Source: Nocardia bovistercoris (GTDB lineage Bacteria; Actinomycetota; Actinomycetes; Mycobacteriales; Mycobacteriaceae). Taken from it: a stretch of 64,000 nucleotides of DNA. Position numbers and translations under genes: made by a program. Where the stretch lies: assembly GCF_015674855.1 (NCBI RefSeq), contig NZ_JADMLG010000012.1, positions 186,001 through 250,000 on the forward strand. The letters are read 5' to 3'. The first letter of the stretch is position 1. Every line of letters begins with the position of its first letter. Shown here in pieces: positions 24,369-33,160 of the stretch. The notes beneath the pieces are model-generated. The model searched no databases. It was not told the origin of the DNA and was given only the letters and a program-made list of their open reading frames with translations.

Positions 24369-25775
24369 CTAGGTCGCTCGGCTCACCGAGGACATGTGGA
24401 AATCGGGAATCCGCAACGGCGGCATGGCCGTCCTGGTGAACCAGTCCTTCCACTCCCTGGGCAGCGTGATCTCGGTGGCGCCCGCCTCGGTGGCCCGCCG
24501 CAGCAGGTCGAGCGGGCTCTCGTTGAAGCGGAAGTTGTTCACCGCGCCGACCACCGCGCCGTCCTCGACCAGGTACACCCCGTCGCGGGTGAGTCCGGTG
24601 AGCAGCAGCGACGCCGGGTCGACCTCGCGGATGTACCAGAGGGTGGTGAGCAGCAGGCCGCGTTCGGTGCGGGCGATCATCTCGTCGATCGTGGCTTCCG
24701 AACCGCCGGTGAGCAGCAGATTCTCCCCCGGAATCGCCACCGGCGCGTCGTATTCGGCCGCGGTGGCGCGCGGATAGACCAGCGATCGCACGACGCCCTC
24801 GCTCAGCCAGTCGACGCGTTCGGCCGACAGGCCGTTGTCGAAGACCGACACCGCCTCCGAGGACGTGCTCGTGGCCACGAACGGGCGGTACTCGAGTCCG
24901 GGGGCGGCGGGATCGGAGTAGAGGGTCAGCGGGATGTCGGTGAGCCGCTCGCCGACCCTGGTGCCGCCCGCGCGCGCGAAGGCCGTGTGCCCTTCGTGCG
25001 CGCCCCTGCCCTCCATGGACCAGGCCAGGTAGATCATCATGTCCGCGACGGTCGACGGCGGCATGAGCGTCTCGTAGCGTCCGGCGGGCAACTCGAATCG
25101 CTTGCCTGCCCAGTCGAGTCGCCGCGACAGGTCGGCGAGCAGCGCCGCCACGTCGACATCGGCGAAGTCGACGGTGCCGACCCCGACCCACGCGCTGGCC
25201 AGGTCGGCGCCCGCGCCGCGTTTGCCGTTGATCTCCACCGACCCGGTGGGCTGCACGAACCGGCGGCGGATGCCGGTGGAGGCGCCGAGCCAGGTGGTGA
25301 CGAGCCGGTGCTCGGCGAATCCGTAGAGCCGGTCGGCGCCGTCGAAACCGGCGGCGAGGTCGCGGGCGGCTCCGGTGAAGATCTCGACCCCGGTGCGCGC
25401 CGGGTCATCGGACCAGTCGGCGGCCTCGCCCGGCGTTTCCAGCAGCGGCATGGCGTCTTTCGCGGGTTCGGCGCCGCGCGCGGCCGCCTCGCTCGCCCGC
25501 ACGACGGCCTCGATGTCGGCGGGGTCGACGCTGGTCGAGCGGATGCTGCCGACCCGCGCGCTGCGGGGTCCGTCGCGGAACACCGAAACGACCGACCACT
25601 CGCGGAAGGTCGACGACCCGTTGGTGGTCATCGAATTACCGGCCCAGCGCAGCGTCGCCTCCGAGCCGTCGGAGACGATCACGATCGCCTCGTCGGCCTT
25701 GGACAGCGCGAGCGCGCGTTCCACGACCTCGCTCGCGTGCGGCAATTCCGTCGCCCCCGGTGCGAATTCCGTCAC
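24369..25775 (-). CDS. pmbA: TldE/PmbA-type metallopeptidase subunit
   Basis: A 468-residue protein of the PmbA/TldD family, which forms the non-metal-binding partner of the TldD/TldE protease. Its order and length match TldE: an N-terminal mixed domain (VIVSDGSEATLRWAGNS), a central region (RYETLMPPSTVADMMIYLAW) and the conserved C-terminal EGGSEA/FRFNESP-like segments. The HExxxH motif of TldD is absent, as expected for this subunit. The GTG start at 25775 overlaps the TldD stop. In enterobacteria the complex degrades CcdA and matures microcin B17; its role in actinobacteria is unclear. Confidence 0.88.
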   Translation of the reverse strand: MTEFAPGATELPHASEVVERALALSKADEAIVIVSDGSEATLRWAGNSMTTNGSSTFREWSVVSVFRDGPRSARVGSIRSTSVDPADIEAVVRASEAAARGAEPAKDAMPLLETPGEAADWSDDPARTGVEIFTGAARDLAAGFDGADRLYGFAEHRLVTTWLGASTGIRRRFVQPTGSVEINGKRGAGADLASAWVGVGTVDFADVDVAALLADLSRRLDWAGKRFELPAGRYETLMPPSTVADMMIYLAWSMEGRGAHEGHTAFARAGGTRVGERLTDIPLTLYSDPAAPGLEYRPFVATSTSSEAVSVFDNGLSAERVDWLSEGVVRSLVYPRATAAEYDAPVAIPGENLLLTGGSEATIDEMIARTERGLLLTTLWYIREVDPASLLLTGLTRDGVYLVEDGAVVGAVNNFRFNESPLDLLRRATEAGATEITLPREWKDWFTRTAMPPLRIPDFHMSSVSRAT

Positions 25776-27313
25776 TGCCCCGCCTCCGTCCGTGTGTTGA
25801 GCACATTGACCCCGCGCACCAGGATCGACGGGCAGCCGTGACTGACCGCGGCGGCTTGCCCCGGCTGGGCCTTGCCGCAGTTGAACGCGCCGCCCAGATA
25901 CCAGGTGGACGGACCGCCCACCGCCTCCATCGCGCCCCAGAAATCCGTGGTGGTGGCCTGGTAGGCGACATCGCGCACCTGGCCGTCGAGCTTGCCGTCG
26001 CGGATGCGGAAGAAGCGCTGGCCGGTGAACTGGAAGTTGTAGCGCTGCATGTCGATCGACCAGGACCGGTCGCCGACGATGTAGAGGCCGTCCTCGACCC
26101 GCGAGATCAATTCCTCGGTGCTGGTGTCGCGATCGGGATCCGGACGCAGCGACACGTTCGCCATCCGCTGGATCGGGACGTGATGCGGGGAGTCGGCGTA
26201 GGAGCAGCCGTTGGAGCGGTCGAGTCCGAGGCGGGGCGCGAAGACCCGGTCGAGTTGGTAGCCGACCAGGGTGCCCTCGCGCACCAGATCCCAGCGCTGG
26301 CCCGCAACGCCTTCGTCGTCGTAGCCGATGGTGGCCAGGCCGTGCGTTTCGGTGCGGTCGCCGGTGACATGCATGATCGGGGTGCCGTAGCGCAGCGTGC
26401 CGAGCAGGTCGGGGGTGGCGAACGAGGTTCCGGCGTAGGCGGATTCGTAGCCGATGGCGCGGTCGTATTCGGTGGCGTGGCCGATGGATTCGTGGATGGT
26501 CAGCCACAGGTTGGTCGGGTCGATCACCAGGTCGGTGGGGCCAGGGGTGACGCTCGGCGCCTTCACCTTCTCGGCGAGCCACTCCGGGATGCGGGCGAGT
26601 TCGGTGTCCCAGTCCCAGATTCCGTCGGCGCCGGTCACGTACTCCCAGCCGCGCGCGGCGGGTGCGGCCAGCGTGCGCATGGACTCGAACACGCCCGCCG
26701 CGGAATCCACGGTGGTCGCCTCGAGCTGCGGATGCACGCGGACCCGCTGCTGGGTGATGCGCGAGCCCGCGGTGTCGGCGTAGAAGGTCTGTTCCTTGAC
26801 CTGGAGCACCGACGCGCTCACGTGGTCGACGCCGTCGGAGGCCGACAGGCGCTGCGAATAGTCCTGGAGCAGCGCGACCTTGTCGGAGGTCGGCACCGTG
26901 AACGGGTCGACCTCGTGGGCCGATGACCAGCGCGCATCCGCGTACACCGGCTCATCGGCCAGGGTGACGCGTTCGCGATTGAGCGCGCGCAGCGTGGTCG
27001 CGACCGTCACCGCGCGGCGCGCCACCTCGACCGCGGTCTGCGCGGTGAGCGCGGGATGCGAGGCGAAACCCCAGGTGCCGTCCACGATCACGCGCACCGC
27101 GAAACCGAGATCGGTGGAGTCGGCGATGGATTCGACCACACCGTCGCGCACTCGGATCGACTGGGTCACCAGCCGGTGCACCCGCACGTCGGCGTGTTCG
27201 GCGCCCGCGGCCGCGGCCGCGGTGAGCGCGGCCTCGGCGAGCGGACCCAATGGCAGGGCGAGGAATTCGGCGTCGATACGCGCCCGCGATTCCCGTGTGG
27301 TCGGAGTGGTCAC
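25772..27313 (-). CDS. tldD: TldD-type metallopeptidase
   Basis: A 513-residue zinc metalloprotease subunit. HESIGHATEYDR is the HExxxH metal site, and the C-terminal YLGGAFNCGKAQPGQ provides the conserved cysteine region. GYDDEGVAG and the ADSPHHVPIQRMANV block are also typical. Translation starts at GTG 27313. It is coupled to pmbA by a four-base overlap, so the heterodimer subunits are made together. No peptide precursor or azole-synthesis gene lies nearby, so there is no sign of a microcin-like substrate here. Confidence 0.9.
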   Translation of the reverse strand: MTTPTTRESRARIDAEFLALPLGPLAEAALTAAAAAGAEHADVRVHRLVTQSIRVRDGVVESIADSTDLGFAVRVIVDGTWGFASHPALTAQTAVEVARRAVTVATTLRALNRERVTLADEPVYADARWSSAHEVDPFTVPTSDKVALLQDYSQRLSASDGVDHVSASVLQVKEQTFYADTAGSRITQQRVRVHPQLEATTVDSAAGVFESMRTLAAPAARGWEYVTGADGIWDWDTELARIPEWLAEKVKAPSVTPGPTDLVIDPTNLWLTIHESIGHATEYDRAIGYESAYAGTSFATPDLLGTLRYGTPIMHVTGDRTETHGLATIGYDDEGVAGQRWDLVREGTLVGYQLDRVFAPRLGLDRSNGCSYADSPHHVPIQRMANVSLRPDPDRDTSTEELISRVEDGLYIVGDRSWSIDMQRYNFQFTGQRFFRIRDGKLDGQVRDVAYQATTTDFWGAMEAVGGPSTWYLGGAFNCGKAQPGQAAAVSHGCPSILVRGVNVLNTRTEAGQ

Positions 27314-27415
27314 CCTGCCACGCTACCGTCACGCCTGCCGGTGCGCAGTCGGCCACGGCGCGCGCGAAACCCGTGGTTACCGCGCCGGTGGCGGTCGATG
27401 CCGTACTGTGCCCGC

Positions 27416-28051
27416 GTGCCGCCATCCGCGCTCCGCGACCGCAAACGGGAACGTACCCGCCGTGCCTTGCTCGAGGCCGCCGTCGAGTTGTTCGAGCACA
27501 GAGGTTACGAGGAGACGACGGTGGCCGATATCGCGGCCGCCGCCGAGGTGGGCACACGCACCTTCTTCAACTACTTCGCGAGCAAGGAAGAACTGCTGTT
27601 CCCCGAACCCGACGACCGGGTGCGCGCGGCCGTCGCGGCCATGGCGAGCAGGCGGGCGGGGGAGCGTCCGGTCGAGGTGTTGCTGCGCGCGCTGCGGGCG
27701 GCCGGCGACAACCCCGGCGACCACCTCGTCGATGATCTGCACGCCAGGATCGCGGCGGTGCGGGCGCGGGTCTCGCGCACCGTGCCCGCGGTGAGCGGGC
27801 GGGCCGCGCACGCGCAGCTGGTGGCCCAGCGCGAGATCGGCAGGCAGTTGCACGTGGCCTTCCCCGACGAATTCGACGAGGTCGGTGCGGCGGCGCTGGT
27901 CGGTGCGGTGGTAGGCGCGGTCTCCGGCGCGCTCACGGTGCTGTTCCAGCAACCGGTTTCGGGAACCGACGACGGCGAACGGCTGCAACGCAGAATCCAC
28001 GAGACCACCTCGCGGGTCCTGCAGCCGTGGCTCGCCGCGCCGCGCGCCTGA
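27416..28051 (+). CDS. TetR-family transcriptional regulator
   Basis: A 211-residue TetR-type regulator. Residues 8-55 are the helix-turn-helix (RERTRRALLEAAVELFEHRGYEETTVADIAAAAEVGTRTFFNYFASKEEL), with TRTFFNYF as recognition helix. The C-terminal helical domain carries the ligand pocket. GTG 27416 is preferred; ATG 27398 is in frame and possible. It diverges from tldD, and its end lies 4 bp from the convergent TSUP permease stop. Confidence 0.88.
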   Translation: MPPSALRDRKRERTRRALLEAAVELFEHRGYEETTVADIAAAAEVGTRTFFNYFASKEELLFPEPDDRVRAAVAAMASRRAGERPVEVLLRALRAAGDNPGDHLVDDLHARIAAVRARVSRTVPAVSGRAAHAQLVAQREIGRQLHVAFPDEFDEVGAAALVGAVVGAVSGALTVLFQQPVSGTDDGERLQRRIHETTSRVLQPWLAAPRA

Positions 28052-28055
28052 ACGC

Positions 28056-28835
28056 TCAAGCGAACTGCTGCCAGCCGAGCCGGATCACCATCGCGACCAC
28101 AACGACCAACAGCACGACGCGCACGAATTCGGCGCCCCTGCGCACGGCCATGTGCGAACCGACCACCGCGCCCGCGATATTGGCCACCGCCATCCCCGCG
28201 CCGAGTGCGAACATGATGTGGCCGGTGAGTCCGAAATAGGCGAGAGCGCCGAGATTGGATCCGCAGTTGACGACCTTCGCCATGGCCGCCGCGCGCACGA
28301 ATTCGGTGCCGAGCAGGGTGGCGAAGGCGATGATCAGGAAGGTGCCGGTACCCGGTCCGAGCAGGCCGTCGTAGAGGCCGATCAGGCCCGCCGCGATCGC
28401 GACCACCAGGATCACCTTGCGGCGGGTCGGCGGATGGGTGGCCATCGTGACGCCGACCGAGGGCCGCAGCGTCACGAAGATCGCGACGCCGAGCAGCACC
28501 GCCATGACGATGGGAATGAACAACTCCCGGTCGATCAGCGAGACCGCGGCCGCGCCCACCGCCGCGGCGCAGGCCGCGATCCCGGCCGCGGGCAGCAGGA
28601 TTCGCCACTGGATCGGGACCTTGCGCGAGAAGGTCGCCACCGCGGCGGCGGTGCCCGCGACCGCGGCCATCTTGTTGGTGCCGAGCGCGGTCTGCGGCGA
28701 GATCGTCGGCGCGGTGAGCAACAAGGTCGGCAGGATGATCAGTCCGCCGCCGCCGACCACCGCGTCGACCCAGCCCGCGGCGGTCGCGGCCGCCAAGAGC
28801 ACCATCCAGTCTGCGAGATCCACCGTTCCAGCCAA
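28056..28835 (-). CDS. TSUP (TauE/SafE-type) membrane permease
   Basis: A 259-residue protein with about eight hydrophobic segments. The two family repeats are evident: WVDAVVGGGGLIILP near residue 22 and GLYDGLLGPGTGTFLIIAF near residue 155. GTNKMAAVAGT and AKVVNCGSNLGA are the conserved cores of the helices that follow. TTG 28835 gives the longest start; GTG 28823 is also reasonable. TSUP proteins export sulfite, sulfoacetate or related anions, but the substrate here is not evident. Confidence 0.85.
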   Translation of the reverse strand: MAGTVDLADWMVLLAAATAAGWVDAVVGGGGLIILPTLLLTAPTISPQTALGTNKMAAVAGTAAAVATFSRKVPIQWRILLPAAGIAACAAAVGAAAVSLIDRELFIPIVMAVLLGVAIFVTLRPSVGVTMATHPPTRRKVILVVAIAAGLIGLYDGLLGPGTGTFLIIAFATLLGTEFVRAAAMAKVVNCGSNLGALAYFGLTGHIMFALGAGMAVANIAGAVVGSHMAVRRGAEFVRVVLLVVVVAMVIRLGWQQFA

Positions 28836-28894
28836 CCAGAGCTCGACCGTCGGTGTGCCGAGCGGACCCGGCGCGGGCGCGCCGACCTAGTCTG

Positions 28895-30073
28895 ATGGTC
28901 GTGCGCCGGTTCAGTCTGTGGCTTCGCGGCAAGCCTCTCGTAGCCGATTCCATGCTGGCGTTCGGCTTGCTGCTGCTCGACATGACCGGACTCGCCGACA
29001 GCGACGAAAAGGTCGTCTACCTGGTCATCGGCGGACTCCTGCCGCTCCCCGTCGCCTTCCGGCGCGCCTATCCGCGCGCCATGGCGGCGCTGCTGCTCCT
29101 GTTCGCGATCACCACCACACTGGTCAACCACCTGCTCGGCGACCACTCGATACATCCGGCGCTGCTCGCGCTCGGCATCATGCTCTACACCCTGGTCGCC
29201 TACGTCGGGCGGGTCGAGGGCCTGCTGCTGGCACTGGGACTCGCCGTCGACTCCGCGCTGTCGGTGACGCTGCTGGATCAGCCGGTGTTGTCCACGGTCG
29301 CCTTCGGCGCGCTGTTCTACGCGCTGTGCTGGACCCTCGCCGAATTCAACGGGGCGCGCCACGCCTACGACGCCGAGGTGGCCGCGCGCCTCGCGGTGGC
29401 CGACTACGACCGGGAACGTCGGACCCACGAGGCGGTCGCGCTGGAACGCACCCGCATCGCCCGCGAACTGCACGATGTGGTCGCGCACGCGGTGAGCGTC
29501 ATCATCGTGCAGGCCGACGGCGCGGGCTACGCGCTGCGGCGCGATCCCGACGCCGCCGAACAGGCCGTCCACACCATCGCGAGCACCGGTCGGGAGGCTT
29601 TGCGCGAATTGCGCCGCACGGTCGCGCTGCTGCGCACCGAACACGCGCCCGACCAACTGCCCCAGCACGGCACCGCCGGACTCGCGAGGGTGGTGGAGAT
29701 GATGCGCGGCACCGGACTCGCGGTGGAACTCGAACTGACCGGGGAACTCGACACCATCGCACCCGAGGTCAGCCTCGGCGTGCACCGCATCGTCCAGGAG
29801 TCGCTGACCAATACGCTGCGCCACGCGGGCGCGCATCCGAAGGCGTGGGTGCGGGTGCAGCGGCGCGTGACCGATGTGCTGGTCGAGGTCACCGACAGCG
29901 GCGGCGTGCCGGTCACGGTGCCCGCGGGCCCGATTCGAGGCAGCGGACTCGGACTGGTCGGCATGCGCGAACGCGTCGCGGTGCTCGGCGGGACCCTGTC
30001 CGCGGGCCGCCGCCACGACGGCGCCTGGCATGTGCTCGCCACCATTCCGTTGAGCATCGAGTCGGTGGAGTGA
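28895..30073 (+). CDS. Membrane sensor histidine kinase (NarL-partner type)
   Basis: A 392-residue kinase. Four to five membrane segments cover residues 15-150. The HisKA_3 helix has the classic ERTRIARELHDVVAHAVSVIIVQADGA phosphoacceptor sequence, and the ATPase domain has N-box RIVQESLTNTLRHAG and G-box SGLGLVGMRERV. ATG 28895 comes 3 bp after CTAGTCT, so the mRNA may be leaderless. The cognate response regulator is probably that at 31259, on the far side of an opposite-strand gene. Confidence 0.88.
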   Translation: MVVRRFSLWLRGKPLVADSMLAFGLLLLDMTGLADSDEKVVYLVIGGLLPLPVAFRRAYPRAMAALLLLFAITTTLVNHLLGDHSIHPALLALGIMLYTLVAYVGRVEGLLLALGLAVDSALSVTLLDQPVLSTVAFGALFYALCWTLAEFNGARHAYDAEVAARLAVADYDRERRTHEAVALERTRIARELHDVVAHAVSVIIVQADGAGYALRRDPDAAEQAVHTIASTGREALRELRRTVALLRTEHAPDQLPQHGTAGLARVVEMMRGTGLAVELELTGELDTIAPEVSLGVHRIVQESLTNTLRHAGAHPKAWVRVQRRVTDVLVEVTDSGGVPVTVPAGPIRGSGLGLVGMRERVAVLGGTLSAGRRHDGAWHVLATIPLSIESVE

Positions 30074-30084
30074 ACCGCCGCCGA

Positions 30085-31074
30085 TCAGTCGAGCAGGGTC
30101 TCCAGATCGCGCAGGATCTCGCTGGCGGTGATCGGGTCGAGCACCGCGAATCTGGTGTCGCCGCATCGGTGCATCCAACTGCGCGCCGGGCGGGCGGTGA
30201 GTTCGACCGCGGCGAGCACCTGCTCCGGGATCAGCAGCGGATCGGTGGCGTCGATGCCGTCGTCGAGCACGATCAGCACCTGCAGGTCGGCGCCGACCGG
30301 GCGGAACAGGTAGTCGTGCATGCCGCCGTCGGCGGGCGCGCTGCGTCGCCAGCCGGAATCCTCGAGCCGCAGCAGCGCGGCGGTGGCGACCATGCGGTCG
30401 GCGAAGCGGGCCAGCGCGGTCGACTCCGCCTCGTCGGGGGCGAGTCGGTAGATCGCGCGGTGGAGTTGGTCGAAGGGTTGGGTGAGGCCGTCGGCGGCGA
30501 GGTTTCGCGCCCAGTGCGGGATGTCCGCGCCGAGGTGCAGTGGATGCGCCACCGCGATGCGCGGACCGTCGACGCTCGCCGGTAGACCGCGGAGGTCGTG
30601 TGCGCCGCCGTCCGGGCAGGGACGGAAGGAACCGGTCGGCCGTCCCCGTCGATCGAGTCGCACCCACACCAATCGCCGGGCCACCGCGTGGCGCACCGGG
30701 TCGGCGAGTATTTCCGTTCGGAATTCTTTCGCGCTCCAGATATGCGCGGACGCCATCGCGGCCTCCAATTCCGTCGTCGCGCGGGCCGATTCGTCATTCG
30801 GCGTGCCCGGTTCGTTCGGGACGGAATTCGGGCCGGGCGCCGACGTGATCGCCGAGACGGCCCACACGGGCGAGCTCGCGAGGACGTGCGATCCGGGCGC
30901 GGCGTGCCGATCGGTCACCGGATCGTGCACCAGGCTCCGCATCCTTCTTCGAATTCGTTGCGCGACAATGGAATCAGCGGCACGTCGCAAACGGTCGCGA
31001 CCGCGTGACGGGTCGATCGCGATGACCATTCGTGCATGGGCATACAGGTGTGTGTGAGCTTCCCAATAGGACAC
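30085..31074 (-). CDS. DUF4132-like C-terminal-domain protein
   Basis: A 329-residue protein whose last 230 residues resemble the C-terminal part of large DUF4132 (MolR-like) proteins: FRTEILADPVRHAVARRLVWVRLD, RIAVAHPLHLGADIPHW, LTQPFDQLHRAIYRL and DYLFRPVGADLQVLIVLDDG. The first 100 residues are basic and unlike the family. GTG 31074 has a GGGGGGA stretch upstream as ribosome-binding site; the start remains uncertain. It is much shorter than usual family members and lies opposite and between a sensor kinase and its likely regulator. The domain function is unknown. Confidence 0.6.
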   Translation of the reverse strand: MSYWEAHTHLYAHARMVIAIDPSRGRDRLRRAADSIVAQRIRRRMRSLVHDPVTDRHAAPGSHVLASSPVWAVSAITSAPGPNSVPNEPGTPNDESARATTELEAAMASAHIWSAKEFRTEILADPVRHAVARRLVWVRLDRRGRPTGSFRPCPDGGAHDLRGLPASVDGPRIAVAHPLHLGADIPHWARNLAADGLTQPFDQLHRAIYRLAPDEAESTALARFADRMVATAALLRLEDSGWRRSAPADGGMHDYLFRPVGADLQVLIVLDDGIDATDPLLIPEQVLAAVELTARPARSWMHRCGDTRFAVLDPITASEILRDLETLLD

Positions 31075-31258
31075 GTTGTCCCCCCGGCTTCGGCTGAATC
31101 CAACCGAGAAGGATAACGCGAGACGCCGACACGTGTGCGGGGAGTGCCTCGCGGTGCGAAACCGCTCGGACAATCGAAATTCCGGTCGCGGCAATCGAAC
31201 ACGGTAACCATTCCGCGCACCTCGGTGGCGGGCCGCGCGCGGCCGATAGATTGGGGAG

Positions 31259-31918
31259 GTGCCGATCTCCGTTCTCGTCGTCGACGACCAGGAACTCATG
31301 CGCATGGGACTGAAAATGGTCCTCGGCGCGCACCCGGACATCGAGGTGATCGGCGAGGCGGACAACGGCGCCGCCGCGGTGACCAGAGCCAAGGAACTCC
31401 GGCCCGACGTGGTGCTGATGGACGTGCGGATGCCGGTGGTCGACGGCGTCACCGCGACCGGACAGATCATCGACGCGGGCCTCGGCTGCAAGGTCCTCGT
31501 CATGACCACCTTCGACCTCGACGAACACGCGCTCGGCGCGCTGCGGGCCGGCGCGGGCGGATTCCTGCTCAAGGACACCCCGCCCGAGGACCTCGTCTCG
31601 GCCATCCGCAGCGTGGCCGCCGGTGACGCGGTCGTCTCGCCCAAGGTCACCAAGCGCCTGCTCGACCGGCTCATCGCCGAGGATCCGGGCGGCATGCGCG
31701 ACCCGCGCGTCCTCGACGTGCTCACCGCGCGGGAACGCGAAGTCCTCGAACACATCGCGGCGGGCCGGTCCAACGCCGAGATCGCCGAACAGCTGTATCT
31801 GTCGGAAGCCACGGTGAAGACCCATGTGGGCCGGGTGCTCACCAAACTCGGTCTGCGCGACCGGGTGCAGGCGGTGGTGCTCGCCTACGAGACCGGACTC
31901 GTGCGACCCGGCGGCTGA
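31259..31918 (+). CDS. NarL/LuxR-type response regulator
   Basis: A 219-residue response regulator. The receiver has the acidic pair in VVDDQE, the phosphoacceptor Asp in VLMDVRMP and the Lys in LLKDTPPEDL. The LuxR-type helix-turn-helix is LTAREREVLEHIAAGRSNAEIAEQLYLSEATVKTHVGRVLTKL. Translation starts at GTG 31259. The kinase most likely paired with it (28895-30073) is of the HisKA_3 class that works with NarL regulators. The pair is separated by the opposite-strand DUF4132-like gene. Confidence 0.9.
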   Translation: MPISVLVVDDQELMRMGLKMVLGAHPDIEVIGEADNGAAAVTRAKELRPDVVLMDVRMPVVDGVTATGQIIDAGLGCKVLVMTTFDLDEHALGALRAGAGGFLLKDTPPEDLVSAIRSVAAGDAVVSPKVTKRLLDRLIAEDPGGMRDPRVLDVLTAREREVLEHIAAGRSNAEIAEQLYLSEATVKTHVGRVLTKLGLRDRVQAVVLAYETGLVRPGG

Positions 31919-32012
31919 GACCCGGCGCGATCTCAGCAAGCTATCAGGCCGGGACGGGAGAAAAATCGGACACGCGCGCGTTGGAACGAGTAGATCGTCC
32001 GGAAGGAACGCC

Positions 32013-32513
32013 ATGCCCGCCCTGCTGTTCGTGCTGTACGTGGTCGTCGAGATCGCCGCGCTGTTCGCGGTCGGTCAGTTGTTGGGCGCGGTCGCCGCGA
32101 TCCTGTTGCTGATCGCGAGTTCGGCGGCGGGTGTGCTGCTGATCGGATCGCAGGGGCGCAAGGTCTTCGAAGAGTTCCGCGAGGTCACGCGCGGACGAGT
32201 CGATCCGGGCAAAGCGGTCGCCGACGGCGCGCTGGTCGCGGTGGGCGGATTCCTCATGTTCATCCCTGGACTCGTCACCGGCGTGCTCGGCCTGCTGATG
32301 CTGCTGCCCCCGACCCGCGTGCTGATCCGGCCGCTGGTCACCGCACTCGCCGCGCGCCGCCTCGCGAAGTACACCGCCGCCCGGCCCTACCGCGGGATCG
32401 TCATCGACGGTGGTGAGGTGATCGACGGCGGCGAGGTCGTCGACGGAGTCGTGGTGCGCCAGTGGTATGACGACGGTCACGGCGCCGGACGCCGGGCCAT
32501 CGGATCGGCCTGA
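32013..32513 (+). CDS. fxsA: FxsA-family membrane protein
   Basis: A 166-residue inner-membrane protein of the FxsA family, named for the E. coli protein that affects F exclusion of phage T7. Residues 3-50 hold two close hydrophobic helices (LFVLYVVVEIAALFAVGQLLG and AAILLLIASSAAGVLLIGSQG). The family core FLMFIPGLVTGVLGLLMLLPPTR follows, then a soluble tail with a repeated IDGGEV motif. ATG 32013 follows GGAAGGA. The cellular role is unresolved. Confidence 0.88.
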   Translation: MPALLFVLYVVVEIAALFAVGQLLGAVAAILLLIASSAAGVLLIGSQGRKVFEEFREVTRGRVDPGKAVADGALVAVGGFLMFIPGLVTGVLGLLMLLPPTRVLIRPLVTALAARRLAKYTAARPYRGIVIDGGEVIDGGEVVDGVVVRQWYDDGHGAGRRAIGSA

Positions 32514-33160
32514 GCTCGCCGCCGAGACCTCGGCCACGTATCGGACGATCTCGGCCCGCGCGCACGGGTCGCTCGCGGCGTCTCATCGTGGGCGACCGGT
32601 CCGCTGGTACGCCGGTGTCGACGGATCGTTGCGACGCTGCCGCGGAAACCAGGGCCGCGATCTCGGAGTAGCGGATGGCGGCGTCGCGAATGGACACTGG
32701 TGGGTCCCGACTGCCTGTCCTGAAGGCGAGACGGATCGTTGCGACGCTGCCGCGGATACCCAGGGCCGCGATCTCGGAGTAGCGGATGGCGGCGTCGCGA
32801 ATGGACACTGGTGGGTCCCGACTGCCTGTCCTGAAGGCGAGACGGATCGTTGCGACGCTGCCGCGGATACCCAGGGCCGCGATCTCGGAGTAGCGGATGG
32901 CGGCGTCGCGAATGGACACGAGTGGGTCCCGAATGCCTGTCCTGAAGGCGAAGTCGAACCCGCCGCACCTGACGTCACGCGCACTGGCTGCCGCCGAGCG
33001 GGGCGCCGATGCATGTGCTGTCCGCCCGCATGCGTTCGAGCGCGGGCGAGTTCGGTTGCGACATCGCCGAGGCCAGGAGCGGCGCCGTCGCCTCCGGCAC
33101 GAAAGGAGCGGATCACCGCGCCGAACCGGTGCGGGCACCGATACGGCAGACTGGTGCTCC
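32514..33160. other. 647-bp region between fxsA and the amidohydrolase, mostly repeats
   Basis: Apart from the tandem array at 32620-32951, the region holds no gene I can support. Long open frames on both strands cross it, but they are explained by GC bias and by the 111-bp repeat period. The last 60 bp probably hold the amidohydrolase promoter (GATACGGCAGACT, then GTG 33161). Confidence 0.5.
32620..32951. repeat. Three tandem 110/111-bp direct repeats
   Basis: Near-identical units start at 32620, 32730 and 32841. Each begins GACGGATCGTTGCGACGCTG and ends near TGTCCTGAAGGCG. Copies two and three are 111 bp and almost perfectly identical; copy one is 110 bp with a one-base deletion and a substitution near its CGCGGAAACC, and copy three has two to three changes at its end. 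The unit is a multiple of three in length, and both strands stay open through it, but neither translation resembles a known protein. The array looks like a mini-satellite or VNTR locus. Confidence 0.9.

Noticed and set aside
24369..26582. 737-codon minus-strand frame extending PmbA upstream
   Set aside because: The first 269 codons run antisense-free through tldD in another frame and have no homology; GTG 25775 is coupled to the tldD stop.
32620..32951. CRISPR array
   Set aside because: The units are adjacent 111-bp direct repeats with no short repeats or unique spacers, and no cas genes are near.
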